The notes: generated from the sequence alone by a model not told the origin. A DNA stretch of 64,000 nt from Anaerolineae bacterium (GCA_025060615.1 JANXBS010000009.1:94006-158005); one strand, 5' to 3'. Shown: positions 26,943-36,333, counted from the stretch's first letter. Numbers and translations are program-made.

Positions 26943-27071
26943 ACGGCGTCTTGCTCACCAAAAGGCCAGTGAGTGTAAGTAGAGTCGGCCGGTCAAAGAA
27001 TGCCGGAGGTTAGGCAAGCAGTGATCACGCTTAAAGAGCCGCTAGAACAACAGATACGCCTTTTTGTAAAA

Positions 27072-27707
27072 TCAGACACCATAAGCGGCTGCTGGCACAA
27101 AACACTGGCGGTGCTTGTCGTATATATCCAGACCACCAGTGTCGAGATGATAAACCCAACCATGTAGCGAGAGAGCCCTCGCCTCTACTGCTTGCGCGAT
27201 GCCCTCATACGAAGCTAGATGGGACAGTTGCAAGATCACGTTCTGTTCTACATAGTACTGAAGGATCTCGTTATCCGACCCTCTCCCTGGAGGCGGTGTA
27301 TGCGTCAAGATCGGCTTAGCGTGGGAGAGCCACTGTCCCAGAGGACTTTTGTCCTCGAAGGTTCCTTGACGGTGTACTAAAGCAGCGATTCCACCGCAAC
27401 CTGTATGACCGCACACGATGATGTCTCGAATTTGGAACGCATTGATCGCGAACTCGATAACCGCCCCTACGCTGCTCTCATTACTGCCAGCAGGTGGAAC
27501 CAAATTCGCCACATTGCGTATTACTAACATTTGACCAAGCTCAGCCATAGTGATAAGCTCAGGCGGGACCCGCGAATCCACACAGCCGATAAAGAGAACC
27601 CGTGGCGCTTGCGCCCGAGCCAAGGCTAGAAAGCGGGTCTGCTGAGGCTGAAAGACCTCCCTTTGAAAGCGCACATTGCCTGCTAACAGTTGCCGAACGT
27701 CATCCAT
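27072..27707 (-). CDS. Beta-class carbonic anhydrase
   Basis: The 211-residue enzyme carries the beta-class zinc site: Cys42 and the Asp44-Arg46 dyad in GCVDSRVPPE, and His101 and Cys104 in CGHTGCGG. It interconverts CO2 and bicarbonate in the cytoplasm. GGAG seven bases before the ATG supports the start. It lies directly downstream of the SagB-like gene and PEP carboxylase on the same strand. Since PEP carboxylase uses bicarbonate, a supply role for oxaloacetate formation is a reasonable inference. Confidence 0.92.
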   Translation of the reverse strand: MDDVRQLLAGNVRFQREVFQPQQTRFLALARAQAPRVLFIGCVDSRVPPELITMAELGQMLVIRNVANLVPPAGSNESSVGAVIEFAINAFQIRDIIVCGHTGCGGIAALVHRQGTFEDKSPLGQWLSHAKPILTHTPPPGRGSDNEILQYYVEQNVILQLSHLASYEGIAQAVEARALSLHGWVYHLDTGGLDIYDKHRQCFVPAAAYGV

Positions 27708-27759
27708 AGCTGAGCTCCAACCTTATCTGTATTGCAGGCTGTGACAGTAGTGGCTACAC

Positions 27760-28941
27760 TTACACCTTGCCCACGGCCAACATGTAGATGGCTGCCTCAT
27801 GTTGTCCATCGATCCCCAGCATGGCATTAAGGTCGTCATCCAGAAAGGCCCCCACAGCACAAGCGCCCATGCCTACGGAAGTCGCAGCCAGATACACGTT
27901 CTGGCCCAAATGGCCTGCCTCCAACAAGGCATAGCGATATGTGCGTTCTTGGTACTTCCAACGAAGCCGTTGAAAGATAGCCGTGAAGACCAGCACCAGG
28001 TTGGCCTGGCCCAGGAACTCCTGCATTAGCCCATGGCGAGTGATCTCCCCGCGCAGGTCGGCCGCGCGCAGAAGCTCTAGCGCGTGATCTCGCACTGCAT
28101 AGTGGTATAGCCCTGGTTGCAGCCCTTCCACCCGGTGCACAACAGGATAGATTTCAATGGGGTACAGCGCTCCAGCTGAGGGAGCAGCTCGCAGTTTATA
28201 TCCCCAGCGCTCCGCGTTGATGCCACTGGTATAGTACAACAAGCGAGACAATTCCATCAGCGTCATCGGCTGGCCAGAGTAATCCCGTACTGAGCGCCGT
28301 CGCTGGATAGCCTCTTCGGTGGACAGCCCCCGGAAATCATTGGGAAGGGGCAGGGGAATTCGTTCAGCCCAGGTATATTCTTTGTACAAGGCTGGCTGGC
28401 GTCCCCAATTGGCGACCGTGCCTAGCCAGCTCAACACCTTCGGCTTGCTCCACTCGTGGTAGATCGCTCCCACATCACCTCCGTAAGGCAAAGCCGACTG
28501 CGAGCGCAGACTCCGCCCTAGGATAAACCCTCCCAGCCCTCCCAGCATCAGGCCGATCAACCCACGGCGGGATAGAAGCTGTAGAGGGGCGGAAGTACGA
28601 GGGAGCGAAGGGGCTCTTCTGCCCTCCTGCCCTTCTCCTCGGTCCCTCACCATCCTCGCTCTCCGGCCCAACCGCCAACGAGCGTATCCTAGTAGCTGAC
28701 CCCAGTGGAGGTAGACGTGAGCCAAGGCCAGAATAGCTGCAGCATAGCCGGTGTATTTGTGATAGACAAACTCGTTCAAATCCCACAAGTCGGAAATCAA
28801 GCCGGTGAAGGCCGTAGCTGTGGCTGTCACCAGAAGCCCGGCGCTGACCAGATAGCTTACGTCATGGCGAGAAATCGCTTTAAGAGTCCTCATCACCATC
28901 ATCCACCTAGCTTTCAGTACTGTGGGCTTCCAGGACATCAT
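27760..28941 (-). CDS. SagB-type (nitroreductase-fold) oxidoreductase with membrane N-terminus
   Basis: The 393-residue protein joins two parts. Residues 20-90 hold two or three hydrophobic segments with His residues (SRHDVSYLVSAGLL, EFVYHKYTGYAAAILALAHVYLHWGQ), resembling a small cytochrome-b-like DUF4405 domain. A further segment lies at 127-143. From about 200 a SagB/ThcOx FMN domain follows: RRRSVRDYSGQPMTL, RAAPSAGALYPIEIY and GHLGQNVYLAATSVGMGACAVGAF. Such domains oxidise thiazolines in peptide natural products, but no YcaO or precursor gene is nearby, so another redox role is likely. The start overlaps the ppc stop. Confidence 0.78.
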   Translation of the reverse strand: MMSWKPTVLKARWMMVMRTLKAISRHDVSYLVSAGLLVTATATAFTGLISDLWDLNEFVYHKYTGYAAAILALAHVYLHWGQLLGYARWRLGRRARMVRDRGEGQEGRRAPSLPRTSAPLQLLSRRGLIGLMLGGLGGFILGRSLRSQSALPYGGDVGAIYHEWSKPKVLSWLGTVANWGRQPALYKEYTWAERIPLPLPNDFRGLSTEEAIQRRRSVRDYSGQPMTLMELSRLLYYTSGINAERWGYKLRAAPSAGALYPIEIYPVVHRVEGLQPGLYHYAVRDHALELLRAADLRGEITRHGLMQEFLGQANLVLVFTAIFQRLRWKYQERTYRYALLEAGHLGQNVYLAATSVGMGACAVGAFLDDDLNAMLGIDGQHEAAIYMLAVGKV

Positions 28942-31721
28942 CCTGTGTTCTTCAATCCAGCAGCGATCCCCACAATGCTAAGCCGAAGCGCGTCCACCAC
29001 CCTCTCTCGTTCCACGCTGCCCTCTGGAAGCGTCCGCAGGCGGCGTAATAGTCCCACTTGGATCAAATTGAGCGGATCCACATAGGGGTTGCGCAGGCAG
29101 ATAGCCCGCTGTAACACCGGCTCGTTATCCAGCAAAGCCTTTTGTCCGGTCACGGCCAGGATCGCCTCTCGCGTGCGCTCGTATTCTGCGGCGATCTGGT
29201 GAAAGATTTCCTGCCCCAGCTTGCGATCGACTACCAACTGTGCATACCTGGCCGCGATGGACATATCGGCCTTGGATAAGGCCATCTGCGCGTTGTCTAC
29301 CATCGCCTGGAAGAAAGGCCAGTGACGATACAGGGATTGCAGCGTCTCCAGGCCGCCTGGGATTTCCTGCCCATAACGCATGAGAGCGCTGCCCAAGCCA
29401 TACCAGCCCGGCAGGGTGTGCCGGCTCTGCATCCAGGCGAACACCCAGGGGATAGCTCGCAGATCCTCGATGCGCTCGGTTGCGGTACGTCGGGCTGGCC
29501 GAGATCCAATGGTTAGCTCGGTGATCACGTCAATGGGCGTGGCCTGGTGAAAATAATCTAGGAAGCCTGGCGTCTCGTATACCAGGCTTCGATAGGCTTC
29601 ATAGGCGATAGCAGACAATCGCTCCATCACTGATTCCCACTCGGACACCCTGGCATCCAGTTGGGCCGCGCTGACCTTGATCACCGCGCCCACCACCTGT
29701 TCCAGATAGCGCCGGGCGATGACCGGGTGGGCGAAATGGTCGAAGATCACCTCCCCCTGTTCGGTCAGGCGAAAACGCCCCTCCACTGCATCCGGCGGCA
29801 ACCCCAGGATGGCCCGATGCGTCGGCCCCCCACCCCGGCCTAAGGCGCCCCCACGGCCGTGAAAGAAGGTTAAGCATATGCCATGGCAACGCGCGACAGC
29901 TGTCAATGTCCGTTGGGCCTGATAAAGCGCCCAGTTGGCCATAAGGTATCCGCCGTCTTTGGTGCTATCCGAGTAGCCGAGCTGAACTAGTTGATGGTTC
30001 CCTCTGGCCTGCAGATGCGCTCGATAGATCGAGTTGTTCAGCAAGGATTCTAGTACAGCCGGCGCCCCTTGCAGATCGGCGATGGTCTCAAAAAGCGGCG
30101 CAATGTCCAGACCGCTGAAGCCTTTCGTCGGGCAGAAAAGCCCCACCAGCCCGGCCAGCCAAAGCACCTCTAAGATGTCACTGGGCTGATGGGCCATGCT
30201 GATCAGATAATAGCCTAGGGCTTCTGGGTTTTCCTCGTGGACGCGCCGCAGCAATTGAAACAGGCCCACGGTCTCTGCAGCCAGGCTGGAGAGGGCGGAG
30301 GACTGGAAAGACGGGAAAGTCTCCGTCGCTAATAAATGGTTTAACAGGGCAACTTTGTCAGCTTCCGACAGCGCAGCGTAATCCGGTGTGATGCCAGCCA
30401 TGGAAAGCAGCTCGGCCACAACGCGCTCATGTTCCGCGCTGTGCTGACGGATATCCAGCGCTGCCGTATGTAAGCCGAAGGTTTCCACCTGGCGTAGTAG
30501 TGGGGCCAATCGACTCTCTGCCAGCAAGGAATCAGTATTGGCCTGTAAGCTCTCCGCTACCAGTTTCAGATCCGCCAGAAGCTCAGAACTGCGATAATAG
30601 CTGGGCCGAGGCCATGGATCGTCAGGCCCAGCAGGTCCAACAGCCTGATCCTGAGGGACGCGCTCGCCCAGTCGGTGGGCGATAAAGTTGAGCGCTTCGC
30701 GATAGGGTTCGTCCTGGTTGCGCCTAGCTAAGGCCTGGGCCAGAAGCGGATAGCGCCCCCTTTGATCGTTGAGAAATCGTTCTAAGGCCACGGTGAGAGG
30801 AGCACGCCGGCCGGAGAGGCTCAACTCGCTGATGAGCCGGAGCAGAGCTTGACCATGGCGCTGGTGAGCCAGTTCTCGATGCATGCGGAATGTCTCGGCA
30901 GTGATGGCTTCCGTCACATGAGGGTTGCCATCCCGGTCTCCGCCGATCCAGGAGCCAAAGCGTAGGAACGAGGGCACATAGAAAAGGCAGTCTGGATATG
31001 CTTGAGATAGGGCATGATGGAGAGAACGGTAGATCTCGGGTACGATGTCAAACAGGCTCTCCGAGAAATACCAAAGGCCATTGCGGACCTCATCGAGCAC
31101 AGTGGGCCGGGAAGCCCGCACCTCGTCGGTCAGCCACAGCAGCGCAATCCATGCCTTCAGGTCGGTCAGCATCTGCTCTCGCTCTCGAGGCAGCAGGTCC
31201 TGAGTTTCCAACTGATAGAGGATAGTACTGATCGCCCGCAACTTTTCTAGCACCGCGCGCCGCTTCGACTCGGTGGGGTGAGCAGTGAACACCAGCTCGA
31301 TGGAGAGCTGATTGAGCAATGCTTGCATCGTCTCCGCCGTGATACCCTGAGCCCGCAGAGAATGCACGGCTTCCGCGATGGAATCGGCCAGAGGAGCTGC
31401 GCCTGTCACCTTCTCACGCGCCCGCAATACGCGAACTCTATGATGCTCCTCGGCCACGTTGACCAGATGAAAATAAGTGGTAAAGGCCTTTAGGATCGGG
31501 TGTGCCTCTTCCACCGTCAAACTCGCACAGAGATCAGCTAACGCCTTGAAGGTGGACACTGAGTTGGTGGCGCGCCACCTCTTGGCCAACGTCCGTATAC
31601 GTTCCTCCAGCTCAAAGATCGGGCGCCCCTCTTGCTCCTGAAGCGTCTCTCGTAAAAGCTGATCTAAAAGCCGAATGTCCCGGCCCAGACGGTCACTGGC
31701 CTCTGTTCCCTTCCCTTTCAT
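28938..31721 (-). CDS. ppc: Phosphoenolpyruvate carboxylase
   Basis: The 927-residue enzyme has the full set of PEPC motifs: FTAHPTESKRRAVLEK (about residue 150), GSWIGGDRDGNPHVT (about 250), GYSDSTKDGGYLMANW, the catalytic loop FHGRGGALGRGGGPTHRAI (about 615), QSRHTLPGWYGLGSAL, and RNPYVDPLNLIQ near the C-terminus ending in KNTG. It adds bicarbonate to PEP to give oxaloacetate, an anaplerotic step. It starts at ATG 31721 behind a leader with a hairpin plus U run and an overlapping upstream frame. It is followed directly by the SagB-like and carbonic anhydrase genes. Confidence 0.96.
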   Translation of the reverse strand: MKGKGTEASDRLGRDIRLLDQLLRETLQEQEGRPIFELEERIRTLAKRWRATNSVSTFKALADLCASLTVEEAHPILKAFTTYFHLVNVAEEHHRVRVLRAREKVTGAAPLADSIAEAVHSLRAQGITAETMQALLNQLSIELVFTAHPTESKRRAVLEKLRAISTILYQLETQDLLPREREQMLTDLKAWIALLWLTDEVRASRPTVLDEVRNGLWYFSESLFDIVPEIYRSLHHALSQAYPDCLFYVPSFLRFGSWIGGDRDGNPHVTEAITAETFRMHRELAHQRHGQALLRLISELSLSGRRAPLTVALERFLNDQRGRYPLLAQALARRNQDEPYREALNFIAHRLGERVPQDQAVGPAGPDDPWPRPSYYRSSELLADLKLVAESLQANTDSLLAESRLAPLLRQVETFGLHTAALDIRQHSAEHERVVAELLSMAGITPDYAALSEADKVALLNHLLATETFPSFQSSALSSLAAETVGLFQLLRRVHEENPEALGYYLISMAHQPSDILEVLWLAGLVGLFCPTKGFSGLDIAPLFETIADLQGAPAVLESLLNNSIYRAHLQARGNHQLVQLGYSDSTKDGGYLMANWALYQAQRTLTAVARCHGICLTFFHGRGGALGRGGGPTHRAILGLPPDAVEGRFRLTEQGEVIFDHFAHPVIARRYLEQVVGAVIKVSAAQLDARVSEWESVMERLSAIAYEAYRSLVYETPGFLDYFHQATPIDVITELTIGSRPARRTATERIEDLRAIPWVFAWMQSRHTLPGWYGLGSALMRYGQEIPGGLETLQSLYRHWPFFQAMVDNAQMALSKADMSIAARYAQLVVDRKLGQEIFHQIAAEYERTREAILAVTGQKALLDNEPVLQRAICLRNPYVDPLNLIQVGLLRRLRTLPEGSVERERVVDALRLSIVGIAAGLKNTG

Positions 31722-31822
31722 CGCCCTTCATCCCTTCCTTGAACTCTCTGCAAACAAAAAGGCCAATACCAGAATGAGGCCTTAAGCTGGTGTTGGCCTA
31801 CTGGACAGGTGGTCCACTTCAT
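31718..31822 (-). CDS. Putative 34-residue upstream frame overlapping the ppc start
   Basis: An ATG at 31822 opens a 34-codon frame (MKWTTCPVGQH..., with FWYWPF in the middle). Its TGA overlaps the ppc ATG as ATGA, which would couple translation. AGAGGG lies 11 bases upstream. The hairpin with its U run lies within the frame, so ribosome position could decide between termination and read-through. It may be a leader peptide or chance. Confidence 0.3.
   Translation of the reverse strand: MKWTTCPVGQHQLKASFWYWPFCLQRVQGRDEGR
31756..31798 (-). terminator. Intrinsic terminator / attenuator between nrfA and ppc
   Basis: On the minus strand a 12-bp stem with one mismatch (arms 31787-31798 and 31761-31772, closing GGCC) is followed by five U (31756-31760). 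It lies 128 bases beyond the nrfA stop and 35 bases before ppc, so it may end nrfHA transcripts, attenuate ppc, or both. Confidence 0.65.
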
Positions 31823-31925
31823 GGGAAAGCTTACCCTCTGCCTTGTCTACCAACGAATCGCCCCTATTTCAGTCAATCGAATGAAGGCATCCTTTGTCCT
31901 TTAGTGACTTGAAGGAGGCTTCGGC

Positions 31926-33251
31926 TTATCGGGTGGTCAGTAGGTCTCTTTCTGATCCAGCTATCACCTGCTGGGCCTTTAGCTCGGCTTGCCGCGCCAG
32001 GTCTATGGATTCAGCTAACACACGCGCGGCCTCTTGGGGACTGTGGAAGCCTGTGCTGTTCTCCGACAAGATGAAGTCCCAGCGCATCTGTGCGGCGCGG
32101 TGCAGGTTCAGCGCCTCAGATAGCTCCTCATCCGTAGCGCCGGCGGCGCGTGCCGCGACGATCGCGTCGATCGCTGCGACTAAGGCCTCCTCACTGCGAC
32201 GAAGCAGCCGAGCTGTCGTATCCTGGATGATGGCCACGCGCGTCCGCAGTTCCTCCTCCGGCCACCGATGACAGGTCTGGCACGCCTGCGAGAGGTTCAC
32301 CAGCGGACTACGCACCCAGTGATCGGAGATCTTGACGCCACCGACGCGCATGAACGGCATGTGGCAATCGGCGCAGGCCACCCCGGAGCGGGCGTGAATC
32401 CCCGTGCTCCAGAGTTCGAACTCCGGATGCTGGATCTTGATCATGGGCGCGCCGGTCTCTTGATGCGTCCAGTCCTTGAAGCCATAGTCGTCGTAGTGCT
32501 GTTCAATATCATTGATCGTCAAGCCGTGGCTCCAGGGGAAAGTCAGGATCTTGTTCTCGCCTAGGAAGTAGTACTCGACGTGGCACTGGGCGCAGACATA
32601 GGTGCGCATCTCTTGACGGGAGGCCTTGCTCAGGTCAATGCCACGTTGCTCCATCGCGTTGCGGAACGCCGGCCTGGTGATGACCAACTCCATTGTCTCG
32701 GGGTCATGGCAATCAGCACAGGAGGTGCCCAGATGCGCTCGTGCTTTCAACTCATCGTAGGGGGTCTTATTGAGAGTCTCCCATCCCAGTTCGGCGATCA
32801 ACTGAGGCGCCTCGGCGGCATGACAGTTCAGGCATGCCCCCGGCTGCTTGACCACTTGGACCCGCTTGGTCTCGCGCTGATCAATCTGGGCATAGTAATG
32901 CCCTCGCTCTTCGTTGTAATCTACACTGAAGGGATTACCAGCCCAGAGCCGTTTGAGCACGGGATACCGCTCCAGTTTGTTATAAGGAGTAGAGCCACCG
33001 TAAGGGGTTTGGCCATAGTCTTCCTTTGTCTTTATAAAACGGTCATACTGATGCGGAAAGTTCTTACCCCATACGGCTGGATCTAGCTCGCCTTTGGGGA
33101 TCTCGACCACTTTGAGGGGGTATTGCTCCGCCTCCAGCCTACGTTGGCTGATGTTGACGAGAAGCGCGGCCGCTACTGCAGTCAAGGCTACAGCGACAAC
33201 AAAGATGGCTACGTAGATGAAGAGCTGTCGTGAAGAGAACATCTGTCGCAT
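31926..33251 (-). CDS. nrfA: Cytochrome c nitrite reductase, catalytic subunit (all-CXXCH type)
   Basis: The 441-residue pentahaem protein has an N-terminal signal anchor (residues 8-30) and five haem sites: CLNCH, CADCH, CAQCH, CADCH and CQTCH. CAQCHVEYYF and HPEFELWSTGIH match the NrfA active-site and calcium-site regions. It reduces nitrite to ammonium with six electrons on the outer face of the membrane. At the first (catalytic) haem the usual CXXCK is replaced by CXXCH, as in a minority of NrfA enzymes. It is encoded with NrfH upstream, 30 bases apart, which would pass quinol electrons to it. Confidence 0.92.
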   Translation of the reverse strand: MRQMFSSRQLFIYVAIFVVAVALTAVAAALLVNISQRRLEAEQYPLKVVEIPKGELDPAVWGKNFPHQYDRFIKTKEDYGQTPYGGSTPYNKLERYPVLKRLWAGNPFSVDYNEERGHYYAQIDQRETKRVQVVKQPGACLNCHAAEAPQLIAELGWETLNKTPYDELKARAHLGTSCADCHDPETMELVITRPAFRNAMEQRGIDLSKASRQEMRTYVCAQCHVEYYFLGENKILTFPWSHGLTINDIEQHYDDYGFKDWTHQETGAPMIKIQHPEFELWSTGIHARSGVACADCHMPFMRVGGVKISDHWVRSPLVNLSQACQTCHRWPEEELRTRVAIIQDTTARLLRRSEEALVAAIDAIVAARAAGATDEELSEALNLHRAAQMRWDFILSENSTGFHSPQEAARVLAESIDLARQAELKAQQVIAGSERDLLTTR

Positions 33252-33281
33252 GACTCTATCTCCTTGAGAAGTTTAGCATAG

Positions 33282-33749
33282 TCATCGGCCATGGCCAACA
33301 TTGCCGTGGCAAAATACACAGGAAAGCTCCTGATGGGGGCCTGAGCGATGGATTTGGCTCACCAGGACCTCATGGCATTCCACGCAATTCTGTTGAGCGA
33401 TTCGAGCGTTGAACTCCCGAATGCGAATGGGATCCGGAAAGTCTCCCGTTGTAAAGGCGACGCTGTGGTTCCACCCATTTATCCCCTTGACCAGCCACTT
33501 GCCCGGAAAGGTATGGGGCGTGTGGCAATCATTGCAGGTGGCTACGCTTCGATGGCTGGAATGCCGCCATCCATCAAAGGCATCGCGCATCACATGGCAG
33601 TTCAAGCAAGCTTTTGGATCGTCAGAGAAATAGGAAAACCCGCGGGCGTAAACGAAAGTGTAGGCACCTAGTCCCACCAAGATGCCTAATACAGCCACGA
33701 GCAAGCTGAGCATCCCGAACGACACGTTGACTTTGAACGAGGCTGACAT
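33282..33749 (-). CDS. nrfH: Cytochrome c nitrite reductase small subunit (NapC/NirT family)
   Basis: The 155-residue protein has one N-terminal membrane helix (about residues 7-30) and four haem motifs: CLNCHVM, CNDCH, CVECH and CVFCH. It oxidises menaquinol and passes electrons to NrfA. In CLNCHVM the Met two residues after the His matches the unusual haem-1 ligand of NrfH. The ATG at 33749 is preferred to 33761 because GGAG lies six bases before it. Nrf genes with this arrangement indicate respiratory nitrite ammonification. Confidence 0.92.
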   Translation of the reverse strand: MSASFKVNVSFGMLSLLVAVLGILVGLGAYTFVYARGFSYFSDDPKACLNCHVMRDAFDGWRHSSHRSVATCNDCHTPHTFPGKWLVKGINGWNHSVAFTTGDFPDPIRIREFNARIAQQNCVECHEVLVSQIHRSGPHQELSCVFCHGNVGHGR

Positions 33750-33820
33750 CCTGCGCTCCATTAGGATGGTCTATAAGCCCTCTTCGGAGGATCAGTGGGA
33801 GCCCTGGCTTCGACGCCTGA

Positions 33821-35029
33821 TCAGCTTAGCAAGGCTCCCGCGACGGTCACCACAGATCCGTTCTCCGGGTCAGCAGGGCAATGTTGATAGGACACTACTT
33901 TGCCCACAGCCGGCGTCACCAGCCGCAGCGTGAGATAGATCGGCGTGAGCCCGCACACGCGCCACCGATCCTGCTCGGCCTGGATGCAGCGGAAGAACGC
34001 GAGGGGATTCCCCATCTCGATAGCCTGTAGGAGGCGTTCGTCAGCCGTGCGTAGGCGAGCGCGCATCGCCAGATCGAGGGGCCGCACATCACCGAAGGCA
34101 GGCCCCACATGTGCCAGGTCGGCCGCAGCCACCCACAGCACGCGTCGACCAGCCGTCGCCCTCTGTAGTGCCTGCAGCACAGCCGCGATCACGCGGTCCG
34201 CCGCTGGATCGCCACCCTGTTGGACATAGTGATCGAGCGAACCACAGAGGATCGGCACCACCGGGATCACGCGATCACCTAGCATGTAATGCAACCAGGT
34301 GAAGGCCAACTCGACCGAGTGCTCCGTGCGATGATGCAGCTCCTCGGCGAACACCTGTTCAGGCCCGACCGCCTCTGCCACCGCCTCCACGACCTCAAGA
34401 TCAGTGGGAAGCGTGCCGAATGGCGAGGCATATCGTTGTCGGGTGAGGGTGATCTGGCCCAGGCCGCCGTTATGGTCTGTCCCTAAGATCACAGCTAGAT
34501 CGGCGACGGCCACGGCCGCAGCCGCCTGTGCCCACGTCTGAGCATAGACCAGGCCACCGCGCTGATAGTCAATATGAGGAGAGATCACGGCACGCACGTC
34601 TGCGGAGGCGGCCCCGTCTGGGGAAATGCGCGCCATCCATTGGTCAAAGTACTGGCGCAGCACATCCGGATCGGCAGGATAAGAGATGCCCGCAAGTGCC
34701 GGCGGGCGATAGGGAGCGGCGCGAAATTCGGCCAATGCTTGCTGCTTCGCCTGCGCGAACCGCTCGTTGTCCAGCAGTAAGGCCTCATCCAACCGCTGGA
34801 CGATCTGCGTGATCTCGCCAGGGCTCAGCAGGATGCCGCTGCGTATCGCCAAGCTCGCTCGCAGCATGTCCAGGTCACGCGTGCCATCACACAGGGGCAA
34901 AATCGGCACCAAATGCTGCGGGATGATCACAATCTGGTTGGTCAACTGGAGCGGGTCCTGCAAAGCCAACGCAGGCTTCCCGTAATAGAGGGTCGGCTGT
35001 GTACGAACTGGTCGCAACTTAGGATACAT
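33821..35029 (-). CDS. AmmeMemoRadiSam system protein B (MEMO1 family)
   Basis: The 402-residue protein has a roughly 130-residue N-terminal extension and then a MEMO domain: ISPHIDYQRGG (about residue 150), LGTDHNG, HRTEHSVELAF (about 235), ADLAHVGP and CGLTPIYLTL. The fold is that of class III extradiol dioxygenases, with His residues placed to bind metal, but no reaction is established. The AMMECR1 and radical SAM partners are not in the window. The start lies inside the end of the PfkB gene (11-base overlap), so the two are probably translated together. Confidence 0.85.
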   Translation of the reverse strand: MYPKLRPVRTQPTLYYGKPALALQDPLQLTNQIVIIPQHLVPILPLCDGTRDLDMLRASLAIRSGILLSPGEITQIVQRLDEALLLDNERFAQAKQQALAEFRAAPYRPPALAGISYPADPDVLRQYFDQWMARISPDGAASADVRAVISPHIDYQRGGLVYAQTWAQAAAAVAVADLAVILGTDHNGGLGQITLTRQRYASPFGTLPTDLEVVEAVAEAVGPEQVFAEELHHRTEHSVELAFTWLHYMLGDRVIPVVPILCGSLDHYVQQGGDPAADRVIAAVLQALQRATAGRRVLWVAAADLAHVGPAFGDVRPLDLAMRARLRTADERLLQAIEMGNPLAFFRCIQAEQDRWRVCGLTPIYLTLRLVTPAVGKVVSYQHCPADPENGSVVTVAGALLS

Positions 35030-35960
35030 GGCTCAACAAACGCTCCACCTCTCCTCGGAAAGGGGCCCCCTCCATCGGGCCTTGTCGGGTGACGGCCAAC
35101 GCGCCCACGGCGTTGGCGAATCGAGCCGCCCGTTCGATCTCCCATCCCCAAAGCAAGGCTACGGCCAGTCCGGCTGCGTAGCAATCGCCGGCTCCAGTGG
35201 GATCCACCTCTGCGACCCGGAAGCCCGGCACGTGCACTTGCCCCTCGTCGGTGAAGATGACGCTTCCCTCTGCGCCACGCTTCAGGGCTACGATCCTGGC
35301 TCCACGCGCCAACAACGCCCGACACGCTTGAACATCGTCATTTATGCCGGTCAGCAGGCGCGCTTCCGCACCACTAGGGAGCACCACGGCCGCATGGGTT
35401 AGAACTGGCTCGACCAAGCGGCGGACCTCCTCCGCCCCCATGAGCTCCACACGCAGGTTGGGATCGAAAGAGATCATCAACCCGGCCTGCGTTGCTAGTT
35501 CCACAGCCCGATAGCAGGCCTGGCGCATCGGCTCATTGACCGAGAGCGAGGAGCCAGTGATATGCAGCCAGCGACCGCTCTGGATGTACTCAGCGTCCAC
35601 CTGCTCCGGCCCCAGACGTCCGGCGGCCGCGCCAGCGATGTGAAAGACGAACTGTCGGCTGCCATCCTCCCGATAGGCGACGAACGCAACCCCTGTAGCG
35701 ACATCTGGCACGCGGGCGAGATAGGTCACATCCACACCATCGGCTCGCAAGCGGTCTATGAGACAATCCCCGAAGGGATCGACCCCCACGCAACCAATGA
35801 AGCCGCATGAGACGCCCAGGCGGGCGACCGCGTCAGCGAAGATGGCTGGAGCGCCGCTGGGATAGGGCCCGAGGAAGGTTCCCGAGCGATGCAAAGGCTG
35901 TCCTATCCCTGGCCGCATGATCTCAACGAGCGCTTCGCCTAGGGTGATGACCTCAGGCAC
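35019..35960 (-). CDS. PfkB family sugar kinase
   Basis: The 313-residue kinase shows the N-terminal ITLGEALVEI, the PSGAPAIFADAVARLG substrate region, PNLRVELMG and the C-terminal PfkB signature DPTGAGDCYAAGL (about residue 253) with the catalytic Asp. It resembles 2-keto-3-deoxygluconate or fructokinase-type members, but PfkB specificity is hard to call. The start is GTG at 35960 with AGGAG seven bases upstream. It overlaps the MEMO-type gene by 11 bases. Confidence 0.87.
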   Translation of the reverse strand: MPEVITLGEALVEIMRPGIGQPLHRSGTFLGPYPSGAPAIFADAVARLGVSCGFIGCVGVDPFGDCLIDRLRADGVDVTYLARVPDVATGVAFVAYREDGSRQFVFHIAGAAAGRLGPEQVDAEYIQSGRWLHITGSSLSVNEPMRQACYRAVELATQAGLMISFDPNLRVELMGAEEVRRLVEPVLTHAAVVLPSGAEARLLTGINDDVQACRALLARGARIVALKRGAEGSVIFTDEGQVHVPGFRVAEVDPTGAGDCYAAGLAVALLWGWEIERAARFANAVGALAVTRQGPMEGAPFRGEVERLLSHVS

Positions 35961-36005
35961 GTGCGAGCTCCTGACAGATACGTGAATCTGAACGATGCCG
36001 AGCTC

Positions 36006-36218
36006 TCAACGAGGCAGGTTCTGGAACATACCGCACTGGACCAACAATGAGGTCGCGAGCATTAGCGACAGAACGACCCACGCCCAGATCGGCAATCCCC
36101 ACAACAAGGTGGGCTTGCGAGGCTTCTCGGCCTGCACTTTGGGCAACGGGGTCTGGCAGCGCCAGCATACCCGCTTATCATCTGGATTCCAGGTGCCGCA
36201 CTTGGAACAATTGGGCAT
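36006..36218 (-). CDS. Small zinc-ribbon membrane protein
   Basis: The 70-residue protein begins MPNCSKCGTWNPDDKRVCWRC. The two CxxC pairs form a zinc ribbon at residues 4-20. A basic linker and one hydrophobic segment follow (WAWVVLSLMLATSLLV, about 45-62). The start at 36218 is supported by GAGAGGAG eight bases upstream; a longer frame to 36269 adds residues without support. It lies between the PfkB and ABC ATPase genes on the same strand. Zinc ribbons of this type are common single-pass regulatory or scaffold proteins of unknown role. Confidence 0.72.
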   Translation of the reverse strand: MPNCSKCGTWNPDDKRVCWRCQTPLPKVQAEKPRKPTLLWGLPIWAWVVLSLMLATSLLVQCGMFQNLPR

Positions 36219-36333
36219 AAAGCCAACTCCTCTCCCGCCTAGAATGATAGCACAAAAAGGCTCAAGCAAAAAGCTTGATGCAAAAGGCTTTCAGGAGAGG
36301 CGAATACCCCTCCTGGCCTCCCCTCTCCCACGA

